Below are positions 53,870-64,000 of a stretch of 64,000 nt of DNA, one piece after another. A program made the position numbers and the translations under genes. Numbering within the stretch: position 1 is the stretch's first letter; every line of letters starts with the position of its first letter. Under the pieces are notes generated by a model. That model saw only the letters and a list, made by a program, of their open reading frames with translations, was not told where the DNA came from and made no database searches. The DNA comes from Tuctoria greenei. Lineage: Eukaryota > Streptophyta > Magnoliopsida > Poales > Poaceae. Location: positions 97,876,301-97,940,300 of the forward strand of contig JAYESD010000005.1 in the NCBI GenBank assembly GCA_036927565.1, in the 5' to 3' direction.

Positions 53870-54298
53870 ATGTCTGCTAGATCTCATAACCTTCATGCTA
53901 AACCGAAAATTAGAAACATGCAACCTGCTTTAATGAGTCAGAAATTTGAAAAGATAGATTCTGGATCTTTTGGCAAGAAATCTACAAAGGCAGCTCCGGT
54001 AGTTCTGATAGCTCCGAGAGCTCCCGGATCTTCTGTTGTTCCCCCCGGAGCTTCAGTTTTTGCCTCCGGACCTTTTGCTTTTACCTCCGGAGCTACTGGT
54101 TTTCACTCTAAACAAGTAACAACTTCTAAATCAACTGTTAAGAACAGAAAACCTCAACCTTTGACTCATAAACCTGCTGTTTTGTCTCAGCTTTCGCGTG
54201 TTTTTCCTTCTGCACGTCGTGTGACTCAGTACTGGATACCTAAATGCCTTTTGACTAACCCCAGTATTGAGTCATCGACGTATTGTGCTTCTATGTAG
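53870..54298 (+). CDS. CopiaC gag-pol linker ending in a single in-frame TAG
   Basis: Open segment from MSARSHNLHAKPKIRN to ..SSTYCASM and then TAG at 54296. It lies in the same frame as the second zinc knuckle upstream and as pol downstream, so one stop separates gag from pol. It is basic and proline-rich (QYWIPKCLLTN near the end), and its middle is built from GCTCCGG/CCGGAGC-containing codons (53990-54100), echoing the LTR motif. The stop could be CAG decay or a real suppressible stop. Confidence 0.75.
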   Translation: MSARSHNLHAKPKIRNMQPALMSQKFEKIDSGSFGKKSTKAAPVVLIAPRAPGSSVVPPGASVFASGPFAFTSGATGFHSKQVTTSKSTVKNRKPQPLTHKPAVLSQLSRVFPSARRVTQYWIPKCLLTNPSIESSTYCASM

Positions 54299-56422
54299 GT
54301 TACACGTCTGAGGAAGGAGAACATTTGGATTGTGGATTCAGGTTGCTCATGCCACATGACCGGTAACAAAGTTTGGTTCTCCTCCCTCTCTTTTGTGTCA
54401 CGTGTAGAGAATGTTACTTTTGCCGATAATTCTTCAACTCCTATAATTGCTAAGGGTTCGGTTAGAGTAAATGATCACTACACTTTGAAAAATGTGGCAC
54501 TTGTCAAAAATTTGAAATACAACTTGCTTTCTGTTTCACAATTGCTAGATGAAAATCTAGAAATTATTTTCAATAAAAACTACTGCAAAGTTGTAGGTTC
54601 AAACAGTGAGCTTATTTTTAACGTGTCTCGGTTTGGAAGAGTTTTTAAAGCTGATTTTGATATGTCTTCCTCTAAGCATAGGTGTCTAGTTGCTAATGAT
54701 TCAAAGGACTTACATTTTTGGCATCGCAAACTTCGTCACGTAGGCTTTGATCACCTAATGCGTGTTAGTGCTCTTGATCACATACGTGGGTTGCCTAAGC
54801 TTAAAGGGGACACAGAAATTGTGTGCTCTTCTTGTAGACATGCTAAGATGGTTGCAGGTTCACATACTCCTCTCACAATGATCATGACAACTGAACCATG
54901 TCAACTTTTGCACCTTGACACCGTAGGACCTTCACGTGTTCAATCCTTCGGAGGTAAATGGTATGCTCTTGTTATTGTTGATAATTATTCTAGATATTCT
55001 TGGGTGTATTTTATGGCGTCTAAGAATGAAGTTTTTAGTCACTTTAGAACTTTATTTCTTAGATTATCAATTGATCACCCAGGATCATTAAAAGCAATTA
55101 GAAGTGATAATGGAACTGAATTTAAAAATCAATCTTTTGATCACTTTTGTGCTGAAAATAGAATAGATCATCAATTTTCTTCACCATATGTACCTCAACA
55201 AAACGGTGTTGTAGAAAGAAAGAACAGAACCTTAGTTGAGATGGCTAGGACTATGCTTGATAAATATCAAATTCCTAGGAAATTTTGGGCTGATGCGTTA
55301 GCAACTGCTTGTTATGTCTCAAATCGTGTTTTCTTGCGTGCTAAGCTAGGTAAAACACCATATGAGCTTCGTTTTGGACATAGGCCTAGTGTTACACACT
55401 TTCGGGTCTTTGGTTGCAAATGCTTTGTTAAGAAACATGGTAATCTTGATAAGTTTGAACCTAGATCCATTGATGGCATGTTTCTTGGTTATCCATCTCA
55501 TACTAGAGGCTACCATGTGCTTTTATTTGACACTAACAAAATTGTGGAGACTTGTGGAGTGTCTTTTGATGAAGCTAGCCCAGGTACAAGCTCCGGTGTT
55601 GCAGGACCAGATCCGTATCCTCAGGGGGAGGGTATTTTCGAAGATGAAGAAGAGCTGGTGATACTGCCTGGTAGTTCCAAAGCTGACACGTATCCAGCTC
55701 CGGACATTGAACAAGCTCCGGATATCACCTCTGCTGGTCCTGATCGTCCACAAGTCAAAAGCTCATCAATCTACGATGAACCTAATGAAGAAGAAGCTTG
55801 TGAGACATCTGTTCCCCTACGTTTTTACAAAGATCATCCCCCACAACAGATGATCGGAAGCTTGCATGAACGAGTCACACGGTCCAGGTTTTGCGATCCA
55901 AACTCTCATGCTCATTCTGCCTTTGTTGCTTCTTTTGAACCTAAAGATATATCACATGCACTCACTAATGAATCTTGGATTATTGCCATGCAAGATGAGT
56001 TAGAAAATTTTGAAAGAAATAATGTTTGGAAACTTGTACCTCCACCTCAAGGTCACACTTTAATTGGAACTAAATGGGTATTTAAAAATAAACAAAGTGG
56101 GGATGGGGTTGTGGTTAGGAATAAGGCTAGGTTGGTTGCTCAAGGTTTCACTCAAGTTGAAGGTCTAGATTTTGATGAAACTTTTGCTCCTGTCGCTAGA
56201 TTAGAAGCCATAAGAATTTTGTTAGCTTTTGCAGCATCTAAAGGTTTTAAGCTATATCAAATGGATGTTAAAAGTGCTTTTCTTAATGGCTACATAGATG
56301 AGGAGGTTTATGTCAAACAACCACCGGGTTTTGAAAATCCAGATTTTCCTAACATGTTTACAAACTGTCCAAAGCCTTATATGGTCTCAAACAAGCCCCT
56401 AGAGCATGGTATGATAGGTTAA
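54299..56422 (+). pseudogene. CopiaC pol: protease, integrase, first half of RT
   Basis: Protease IWIVDSGCSCHMTGN (54328-54370). Integrase zinc region WHRKLRHVGFDHL..CSSCRHAK, then LHLDTVGPSRVQSFGG (Asp), IRSDNGTEFKNQSF (Asp) and NGVVERKNRTLVEM (Glu), and RVFGCKCFV. RT follows: WIIAMQDELENFERNNVWKL, GTKWVFKNKQ, FAPVARLEAIRILLAFA, MDVKSAFLNGYID and QPPGFENPDFPN. A 1-bp deletion near 56350 shifts the frame, and the track ends at 56422. About 700 codons are otherwise clean. Confidence 0.94.
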
Positions 56423-57471
56423 AAACATTCTTACTTGAAAAGGGGTTTACAATGGGCAAGGTTGATAAAACTCTTTTCATGCTTAAACATGGCAATGACT
56501 CATTATTCATTCAAGTGTATGTGGATGATATTATCTTTGGTTGTGCTTCTCATGATCTTGTATCCAAGTTTTCAGCAATGATGAGTTCAGAATTTGAAAT
56601 GAGTATGATGGGTGAACTCACTTACTTTTTGGGGCTGCAAATCAAGCAAACCAAGGAGGGTACCTTTGTGCATCAAACAAAGTATACCAAAGACCTCCTA
56701 AGGCGCTTCAACATGGACAAAAGCAAGCCTCTTCGGACACCAATGGGAACAGCAACAACACTTGAACTTGATGAAGATGGTGAATCCGTGGATCAAAAAG
56801 AATATAGAAGCATGATCGGATCACTTTTGTACCTCACAGCATCATGACCGGACATACAATTCTGCGTATGTCTTTGTGCACGGTTTCAAGCCTCCCCACG
56901 TGTTTCACATCGTCAAGCCATCAAAAGGATTCTCAGGTACTTACATGGAACCCATGAATTTGGCATTTTTCTTCCTTCTTCCTCAACCGTTACTTTGAAA
57001 GCTTTTTCGGATGCTAATTTTGGGGGTTGTAGGATTGATAGGAGAAGTACTTCCGGTGCTTGTCATTTTCTTGGTAATTCACTTGTTGCTTGGTCCTCTA
57101 GAAAACAAAATTCAGTTGCACAATCCATAGCCGAATCTGAATATGTAGCTGCTGCTAGTGCTTGCTCACAAATTCTTTGGATTGTTCAAACACTTAAGGA
57201 CTATGGGGTTGATCTAGATAGTGTTCCACTGTTTTGTGATAACACTAGTGCTATTTGAATTGCCAAAAACCCCGTGCAACATTCTAGAACTAAGCACATT
57301 GATATTAGGTATCACTTTCTCCGAGATAACATTGAAAAGGGAAACATTGTGCTTCACCATGTAGATACCGAACAACAATTGGCTGACATTTTTACAAAAC
57401 CTTTGGATTTCACTCGTTTTTGTTACATTCGTAGTGAAATAGGGATTATGCATCCTCATGGCTTAAATTGA
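56423..57471 (+). pseudogene. CopiaC RT second half and RNase H
   Basis: After the shift: KVDKTLFMLKHG, VYVDDIIFGC (intact YVDD), MGELTYFLGLQIKQ, KYTKDLLRRFNM, MIGSLLYLTAS, then TGA at 56845 where CGA (Arg) is expected. RNase H: AFSDANFGGCRIDRRSTSG, WSSRKQNSVAQSIAESEY, CDNTSAI, a second TGA at 57256, then IAKNPVQHSRTKHIDIRYHF and ADIFTKPLDFTRF, ending at 57471. Only these two stops and the upstream shift disable it. Confidence 0.93.
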
Positions 57472-58478
57472 GGGGGAGTTTTTGAAACTTGGGAAGTCTA
57501 TGTGTGAATCTGAAATTAAAATAATATGAGCATAGTATTTCATACATATATGACTTTGTGATTCCTTTTACATGCTGAAAGTTCTTACTACATTACTCGT
57601 GTTATACATTTTGTAGTTTTTGCCATGACTAGTAATTGGAATAATTACTTACACTAAATCTGGTCATGGTCGAACCTTCTTGCTGTTTTGAACTTGTTGC
57701 ATGCTCACAAATGCTTTTAATCATTAATAATTCATCAAGTAATCAACTCACATATTGAGTTTTTTATGAACAAATATAAATTGAGAAGAGATCAAGAGAA
57801 TATGCATGCATCGCACTTCTTCTTTTGAGATGGCTTGTCATTGCACTTAGATATGAACTCAGAAGAAGTTGTGTATGACTAAAACCATGTCCTTAAGCTT
57901 CTGATTGTCAAATGACATAGGCTTGGCTTGGTTGGTTAGAATAAGGCAGATGCGCATATAATCTCTTGCAAATATCATATGATCTAAATTTATGCTTTGA
58001 AAAATAATAAAATGCAGCAACTAGTGTCATGCTTTCAGGTTTTTAAATAGTTAAGTTTGTGAGATCATGACTTGCTTAAATTGAAAAATTACATTTGATC
58101 TCTAGCATTGCTTACACTACCTTATGTATTTCATTGATGTGATAATGTAAGGTACTTGATAGTATGACTTGGATGAGCTTTGTTTATATGTATATGTTAT
58201 AATATGCTCATAACAACTAAAGAGGGAGAGATAATTTGTTTATATGCTCATGACTTGCTGAATACATTGTCAAAGGGGGAGAGATAAGCATGAAAAGAAA
58301 GAGAATAAGGAGAGATAATAAAGGGGGAGAGATAATGACAGATAATATGGGATAATTTTTCTTCTCATTTTACTTTTGATTTACAAAGGGGGAGAAATTG
58401 CTTTCAAAAACTTTTATGTGAATAAGCCAATGTTCGGATTTTAAATGGTGTTGACAATGCATTCATCAAGGGGGAGAT
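57472..58478 (+). other. CopiaC 3' non-coding region with repeated polypurine tracts
   Basis: No ORF. Purine tracts: GAGGGGGAG at about 57471, AAAGAGGGAGAGATAA at about 58219, AAAGGGGGAGAGATAA at about 58274 and 58320, AAAGGGGGAGAAATTG at about 58386, and AAGGGGGAGAT at 58469-58478 just before the LTR. The last is the priming tract; the others are near-identical spares. Confidence 0.85.
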
Positions 58479-60355
58479 TGTAAGACCTATATGTGCTGAA
58501 TACATTGGCTTGTAGTGAATACACTTGGCTTTGATGATAAAAGTTTTAAATATCACCAAAACACCTTTTTGTCAAGGTCCGACTCTAGCTCTGAGCTACA
58601 GCAAGGTCCGGCTTGTTTTGGGTAGCTCCAACTACGTTAGATGCTAGGTCCGGCTTCTTGGTAAGGTCCGACTAGCTTTGGTTAGCTCCGGTGAGCTTTA
58701 TCATTAGCTCCGGCATGTCCTTGTTAGCTCCAGCATGTCTTTGATAGCTCCGGCATGTCTTTGTTAGCTTCGGCATATACTTGATAGCTCCGGCATGCTT
58801 TTGCTAAGCTCCGACGTACTTTGTCTAGCTCTGGTTTTGGGTTGACTAGTTTTGACTAGTTTTTGGTAAGCTCCGGTGCTAGGATCTACTAGTTTTGGAA
58901 ATCTCCGACGCTAGGTTCTACTAGCTTTTGATAGCTCCGGCTCAAGCTCTGGGTTGCTCTGGCAAGGTCCGAAACTTGACCGAAGTATTTCTTCTTTTCA
59001 TTTGCATTGTTTCGTACTTGCTTTACATGATTGGAAAGATTGCTTAGTATTCATTTGCTAAGTTTTTGGTGCGTTTTGGTTGAATACGGTTGATATCGTT
59101 TCTACTGTGGTTTTGCAACATGCTTATGTGAGGTTCTCACGTAAGGTGTTGTGTTCGGAACTAACTTGAGTCAAGTCGAGGACTTGGGCTCGTATGGATT
59201 GTTTGTTTGTTCATGTGCAGGTGCTGCTTGAGTTCAAGTCATGGCTGGTGACAGGATCCATTGAACTAGTCTCAGGAGGAGATGAGGTTCCAACAACCAA
59301 GTTCGGGAGGAACTGTGGTTGAGCGGGTCAGGAGGTCGCGCAGGATGATTGAATCAAGGGCAGTGCATATGAAGGTCGAAGGAAGGTGTTCGCACGTATG
59401 CATGAGGTGCATGACGTGGCAATATGCTTCTAGAGACGGATTATGAAAGGAAGATCTGATCGGAAGGATCGGATCCTATCGGTTGAAGACTTAGGCTGCT
59501 AGCTGAGTCGGTTATGGCTCGTTATGGAAATATCGAGTTGGTTATGTTAGGATTTCGTGTGGGTCACGAATTTGAGTTGTTTAGGAATGTGGGATACGTT
59601 CCTAAGGTGTTTGGAAGTCTTAAGATTGCTTCTATCTGCGTATAGAAGAATCTTGAGCAGTTATGGAAAGTTCCATTTGTGATCGGATTAGGATTGGAGT
59701 CCTAGTTGAGATTGGGATGACCTAAGGGTTGGTTATATAAACAAGGGAGCCCAGAGCTCGTGGAAGACGACTTTGGGGGCTGTTCCTCTTGTGTTCTATT
59801 GAATAAAATTCGTAGTTTGAAGGAACTTTTGTGCCTTGTTCGTCCGACTTGTTCCAGACAAGTTTTACTAGTCGAGTTTCTGGACAGCACTACCTTTCGT
59901 CGGTGGTTTTATCATAACTCGAGTTTTACAGATCCAATTGACGTGATTCTTTTTGGGTTGTCTTCACAACTTGATTGTCTATCATCTGTAAAAATTTCAC
60001 AGTCATTGGATTTGTGGTTTCTGAGCTACACGAGTTTCTTTGCAGCATTCCAGAAACTGTTTTTCTCGGGTAGGTCAGATTGACCATAGTCTGATCTTTC
60101 GATCATAACTTGAGTTTTTCTCAACGGATTTGAGTAATTCTTTTTGTGTTGTCTTCGTGACTTGATTCCCTCTGATATCTATCACTTTTGTCACGGTGAA
60201 ACACGTTTATATTAGTCTCATACACGATTTCTTTAACAGATCGTTTTTCTGCCGAAAGGGTTTGGGGTTTTAATTGTTTCCGCTGCGTAAGATTTTTAAA
60301 TCTACCATTCACCCCCCCCCCTCTGGTATCTTTTCACGTGCTCTTCGATCCTACA
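58479..60355 (+). mobile_element. CopiaC 3' LTR
   Basis: 1,877 bp, TGTAAGACC.. to ..GATCCTACA, followed by CTCCT. Aligns end to end with the 5' LTR. The 190-bp paired units are at about 59911 and 60103, with TATA in GGTTATATAAACAAGGG near 59731. Confidence 0.95.
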
Positions 60356-62831
60356 CTCCTCCAGAAGCTTGTCCCAGTATTCCAACCGGGCCCTCTCCCT
60401 CCTGATCCACATCTTCTGGTGAGTCAACTTCGTCTGGGCGAGCTTGGTCTCAAAGTGGAGTCTGTTGCAACAATGCCTCAAGGTGTTGCGCTCCTCCTCC
60501 AGGGCTTTGCTCTCATGATCGAGGGAGAGTTGGACTTTTCGGAGGCTCGAGCAGACATTGTCTATAGACAACGCCAACGGGATAGGCTCCGGACTTGCTG
60601 GGACCAACTCCGCAGGCTCCAGAGGATTTTCCATGACAAAAATTGGGTCCCACTCTACAAGAGTGGTCCCCTGAGCTCCTGCAGCACTAGGGCCGCTCTC
60701 TGGATGCCCTTCAGCAGCGGCAGAGGAAGAACCCACTGGGGGAACTCCCACCTCTAGAGCAGAAGTTGAAGGAGCTGCTTCGGGGTCTTCAGTCGCCAGC
60801 TTTGAGGTCGGAGGACCTGCCGCCACCTCTTCATGGAGCTCCGGCTCTGGTTCAGCTACCTCCGAGGCAATGGCATGGGCTTCATTCGGGGGCTCTACTG
60901 CCGCTGGCTCAGATGCCGGCACGTCAGCTCCTTTCGGTTCAGTGACCGGAGTTCAGGCATCTCCGGCTCAGCCGCCGGACCTTCAAAAACTTCTGCCACA
61001 AGGGCCGAAGCTTCAATGATTTCTAGCTCAGTGGTCAGGACTTTGATTGCCTCTGGCTCAGCGACAAGGGATTCCACGACATTCAGCTCAAAGGCTGGAA
61101 CTTCTGACATCTCTGGCTCCAGTATTGGAGCATCAGCCTTCGGCACCGATGCCAGAGCTACATCTTCAACTTCTCCCTCGTGGTCCGGCGCTACCACAGG
61201 AGCTTCAGGCGAGGACTCCGAATCGAACTCCACGATAGCTTGCGCCCGAGCTGCCGTGACTTCTGCCACCAGTTGAGGAGGAGGCTCGGTGCTTGAAGCT
61301 GGAGCTTCGGCATCCGTAGCCCTGGTCACTATGACGGACACTAAAGTTCCTGACCCCTTCTTTGATACCATAGAGATAAAGGTAAGAGAAGATTAAAGAA
61401 ACATAAAAAACAAGACTAGCATTTTAAGGTGAGCAATAAATGCTTACCTAAGGATGCTACCACCCAGTCGCCTCGAAACCTCTTCTTCTGAGGTCCGGAA
61501 CTAGAGCCCACCAAGTCTGGTGATACAACTATTTCGGACCGTAGCTCAGGACTACTTGCGGCAGCCGGTGTCCTCTCGCCCGGAGCTTCTCTTGGTCGGG
61601 AAGAACTCCCAGGCCTAGAGGTTTTAGCCGACACTGAGGCCGGGGTTGAATGCCTGTAGCTAGCGCCTCTTGAAGATGCCCGTGCCAGTGAATGTGCAGC
61701 TGCAGAAGACCTCCTCCGCTGGGGAGAAGGAGCTGTTGTAGAAGGAGCAGCCCTGATGGACCTCCCATCAGCATGCTTCAGCTTCCTCTTCCGACTGGAG
61801 GGTTCGGCTGGCTCCTTGCCCTTGCCGATGTCTTCAACCCTCCAGCTCGGGGTAGAGGCAGGCCCTCCTTCGGAGGCTCCGGAAATTACCACCCTGGAGG
61901 TCGGACGCCTTTCTACCTCACCAAGGTCATCAAGCACCGACATCTTCTTCTGGAGCTCTCTGCTGAACTGTGGCTCCATGTTCAGAGGAAGGAAAGCTAC
62001 CGGCAGAACCAAGTCTTCGCCGTCGACGTTTGTCCCATGCTAGAATTTCTTGAGATGAAGCTTCAAAACTTCGTCATCCAAGTTGGATTTCACACCAGTT
62101 TCAATCCGGTCATCATCCATCACGCTGTTGAGGGCCCAAGCGAGCTTCTCCCTCTTTTTCAACAGAACCCATCTATTGACCAGGAAGTTGCAGAAGACAA
62201 TCTGAGGGGTCACTCCACCCTCCACGCATTCGCGGATCCTGGTCACCACGGGGTTGAAGGCATCTGACAGCACTGGAACTACACCCCAAGCGTCGGTGTC
62301 AATGTTGGGGAGTCCTTGGGGCAGCTCCAACCTCTCGTGCTCCTCCACTGCAATGATGTCCCAGTCCTTCTTCCAGTCATCCCATTTGCTGGAAGGAAAT
62401 GACTTCAAGTACTTGAAGGGGTAGTTCTTGCGCTTCACGAAATAGTAGAAGCCAAGAAGTTTGGTCCCCTTGCCGGTGGTGTGGACGGTGAAGAAGGTAC
62501 GAAACAGCTCGATGTAGGGGAGAACACCCACCCACATCTCGCAAAAGTGGACAAAGGTTGCCACTGGCAGAAGAGAATGGGGGCCAAGATGATACAGCTA
62601 GAGATCGTAAAAGTCTAGCAGCATTAAAAGAAAGGTTGAAAAAGGTGGGATCAATCCCACCATGGCGTACTCAGAGAAGTACACCATGTAGCCATTATGC
62701 TCCTTCTTAAAATGGAGCTCGCCGGCGCGGATCAGGTGGCTGAAGGAGTCACTGGACCATCCCATATAGGTCCGAACCTTCACCAAATCATCCTTGCTCT
62801 TGAGGTGGATCTTGGGAAGACCCAACTCCAT
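60356..62831 (-). pseudogene. TatW antisense gene, N-terminal and middle part
   Basis: ATG at 62831 (MELGLPKIHLKSKDDL). The gypsy-associated domain runs to about 62040 (MGWSSDSFSHLIRAGELHF, FVHFCEMWVGVL, SSKWDDWKKDW, VLSDAFNPVVTRIRECVEGG). TAG at 62598 and 62040 stand where TatZ has CAG. Then a serine/arginine-rich stretch (KRKLKHADGRS, SSRPREAPGERT) to the splice donor at 61447. Exon 2 carries decapeptide repeats (EPEMSEVPAF, EPEAIKVLTT), a frameshift near 60920 and LVEWDPIFVMENPLEPAEL before the coiled coil, split at 60356 by CopiaC. Continues at 49973. Function unknown. Confidence 0.87.
61372..61447 (-). other. Intron position in the TatW antisense gene (acceptor decayed)
   Basis: Donor AG|GTAAGC at 61447 corresponds to the TatZ donor. 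The expected acceptor, just before the codons for VSKKGSG, reads CTCTATG without AG. The size of about 76 bp and the T-rich content match TatZ. The next AG, in GGGGTCAG about 20 bp further on, could be used instead. Confidence 0.55.
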
Positions 62832-63367
62832 TGCGGCAATGTGGAGCAAAGGAAGAGAAAGCTAGGCAATGTTTGGGAGGCTCTGAGCGCAAGTTTGATT
62901 GAAAGCGTAAAGAGCCCTCAAACCGCGCACACTTCCCTTCTTAAGTAAGCCTCCGCAACGCTTGGATGGAAACTGCAACAAGAGTGGGGTCACATTTCAA
63001 AATCTACCCCGTCCATGACGAATGTGTCCAGGGCCACCACAATGAAGAGAACGAGGTTATTACCCCAGGAGAACCATTGTCATGATGGGCGAGGGGAGAC
63101 CCAAAGGTGACACCCTGACATGGTGTTGGAACCGATACGGTTTTTGTATTAGGAACTAGTGACCTTCAATTGCATGAGATCTGCACTCAAAGATCTCATC
63201 CGCCGCATTTATAACAAGCCACGCGGCAATGGTTTAACCCCGGACCATCGCCCCAACGGCACATTAGGAGACTTTTGAAGTCGAAGCGCGACAATCAAGG
63301 ATGGCCCCAACTTTGGTAGAATAACTTAACCCAAAGGATTTCTCCCAAAGGTGGGCCCGGGGACCAC
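62832..63367 (-). promoter_or_regulatory. Upstream region of the TatW antisense gene and polypurine tract
   Basis: No gene. On the minus strand GCGTTGCGGAGGCTTACTT and AAGAAGG (about 62930-62965) match the conserved block before the TatZ antisense gene. At the right end AAAGGTGGGCCCGGGGACCAC (63347-63367, plus strand) is the polypurine tract for the TatW 3' LTR. The region therefore serves both strands. Confidence 0.5.
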
Positions 63368-64000
63368 TTTCGGTACCCTTCATACCAGGTACCCTTTGAT
63401 ACCGCAAGAAGTGCAAAAGAGTTCTACAAGTCAAAGTTGAAGGTCTCCTCAGGCCCTACATGTCATATTACATCGGACCCACATCGCTCATATGGGTAGC
63501 TCCGGAGATTGACACGTGTAATGTAAATCCGGGGCTAAACTCCTAACGCAGGAAAGCTCCGCGATCAACACATGTATAATGACACCGGACCTAACACCTA
63601 GTAGAGGGAAGCTCCGGTGTTAACACGTGTGTAGCAGTTCTGGATCTACCTCCCCGCAACGGGAAGCTCCGAAGCTGCCACGTGTGGAGCCTCCGGACCT
63701 TCACCACCAACGAATACATTGATGGAACTCCTTCAGCATGGACATTCAAGTGACTGTTAAAGCGGCAGTTACAAGACTTGAATACGTGTTGTTAATGTTG
63801 TATTAATGACACACGATCAAAGCAATGTTGATAGAGGTAATGCAGCCATTAAGGCACGTTATTAAACTATTAACCATGCTTAATACTCATAGACAGTGTA
63901 ATAGGCTATTTAATACGCAAGGGCCACATGTCGGGCCAGGCTAATGATGTAACAGTCAGTCCATGGACTATAAAAGGATTGAGCCGCAGGATACAAAGGG
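63368..64000 (+). mobile_element. TatW 3' LTR, cut by window end
   Basis: Begins TTTCGGTACCCTTCATACC; the canonical second base G is T here. Collinear with 41041-41675. G-box-type cores lie near 63458, 63512, 63568, 63622 and 63678, and TATA (CTATAAAAGG) at 63968. The last ~220 bp of the LTR and the target duplication lie outside the window. Confidence 0.9.

Larger units (their letters stand above)
49974..60355 (+). mobile_element. CopiaC, nearly intact Ty1/copia (SIRE-like) retrotransposon
   Basis: LTRs 49974-51846 and 58479-60355, perfect target duplication CTCCT (49969-49973 and 60356-60360), primer site, gag, protease, integrase, RT, RNase H, and about 1 kb of non-coding sequence with many purine tracts before the 3' LTR. 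The first 500 bp of the LTRs differ at about 13 places (about 97% alike), so it is one of the younger insertions here. The frame is broken by only a few stops and two 1-bp shifts. The solo LTR at 25099 belongs to the same family. Confidence 0.95.
41041..64000 (+). mobile_element. TatW, Tat/RIRE2-like Ty3/gypsy retrotransposon, interrupted by CopiaC
   Basis: 5' LTR 41041-41895, primer site, gag, protease, RT, RNase H, second RNase H, integrase (ends 47871), non-coding region, antisense gene (62831 down to 49060, minus strand, split by CopiaC), polypurine tract and 3' LTR from 63368, cut by the window end. The LTRs are about 90% alike by eye over their first 330 bp, so it is older than CopiaC. 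Pol has many stops. It is closely related to TatZ and TatY. Confidence 0.92.

Noticed and set aside
1..64000. Organelle DNA insertions, rRNA genes or satellite arrays
   Set aside because: No recognisable chloroplast, mitochondrial or rDNA sequence was seen. The only long tandem structure is the diverged repeat in LARD-T.

Overview
The window is intergenic nuclear DNA of a plant, most likely a grass. It consists almost entirely of LTR retrotransposons nested inside one another. Families resembling Tat/RIRE2, Athila, SIRE and a large Tekay-like non-coding element sit together, the LTRs have plant TATA boxes, a LINE has a poly(A) tail, and there is a 100-N assembly gap. I see no intact host gene, rRNA, tRNA or CRISPR. 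Every recognisable coding region belongs to a mobile element and nearly all are broken. Element names below (TatY, TatZ, TatW, LARD-T, SIRE-S, CopiaC) are labels for this window only.

Layout. 1-5718: an Athila-type pol fragment between two LTRs in opposite orientation, then a Tat-type LTR and pol fragment (TatY, around the gap), cut by a third Athila-type LTR. 5719-14242: TatZ, minus strand, with its 3' LTR, an antisense extra gene (aORF, plus strand), integrase and two RNase H domains; its 5' half lies beyond the window. TatZ is cut at 14243 by LARD-T, a large element with no coding capacity: a 5' LTR of about 4.5 kb (plus a LINE insertion), an internal region with an 11-copy degenerate repeat of about 190 bp, and a related LTR at 39770. 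Inside LARD-T lies SIRE-S (23763-37697, minus, target duplication GTAGT), an almost complete Ty1/copia element with an accessory gene downstream of pol; its 3' LTR carries a solo copia LTR (25099-26930, target duplication AGTAG). At 41041 TatW (plus strand) interrupts the right-hand LARD-T LTR and runs to the window end; its antisense aORF is split by CopiaC (49974-60355, target duplication CTCCT).

How the parts relate. TatZ and TatW have the same design: LTR, gag, PR, RT, RNase H, a second archaeal-type RNase H, integrase, then a long convergent gene on the opposite strand before the 3' LTR. That gene has a gypsy-associated N-terminal domain, a short intron, a decapeptide repeat, coiled coils and a conserved C-terminus. 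SIRE-S carries an unrelated accessory gene in sense orientation with its own gene-like GC-rich leader, preceded by the palindromic repeat that also fills the element's LTR. By eye, LTR similarity is about 97% for CopiaC, 93% for SIRE-S, 93% for the LARD-T LTR pair and 90% for TatW. CopiaC being younger than its host TatW fits the nesting.

Most notable signals: the intron-bearing antisense gene; stop codons that are almost all TAG or TGA and explained by C-to-T decay; small palindromes repeated in frame inside Tat pol; 55-bp-spaced G-box arrays in Tat LTRs; the 190-bp periodic repeat in LARD-T, with an echo in the copia LTR; and a 34-bp exact inversion between the two LTRs of SIRE-S.
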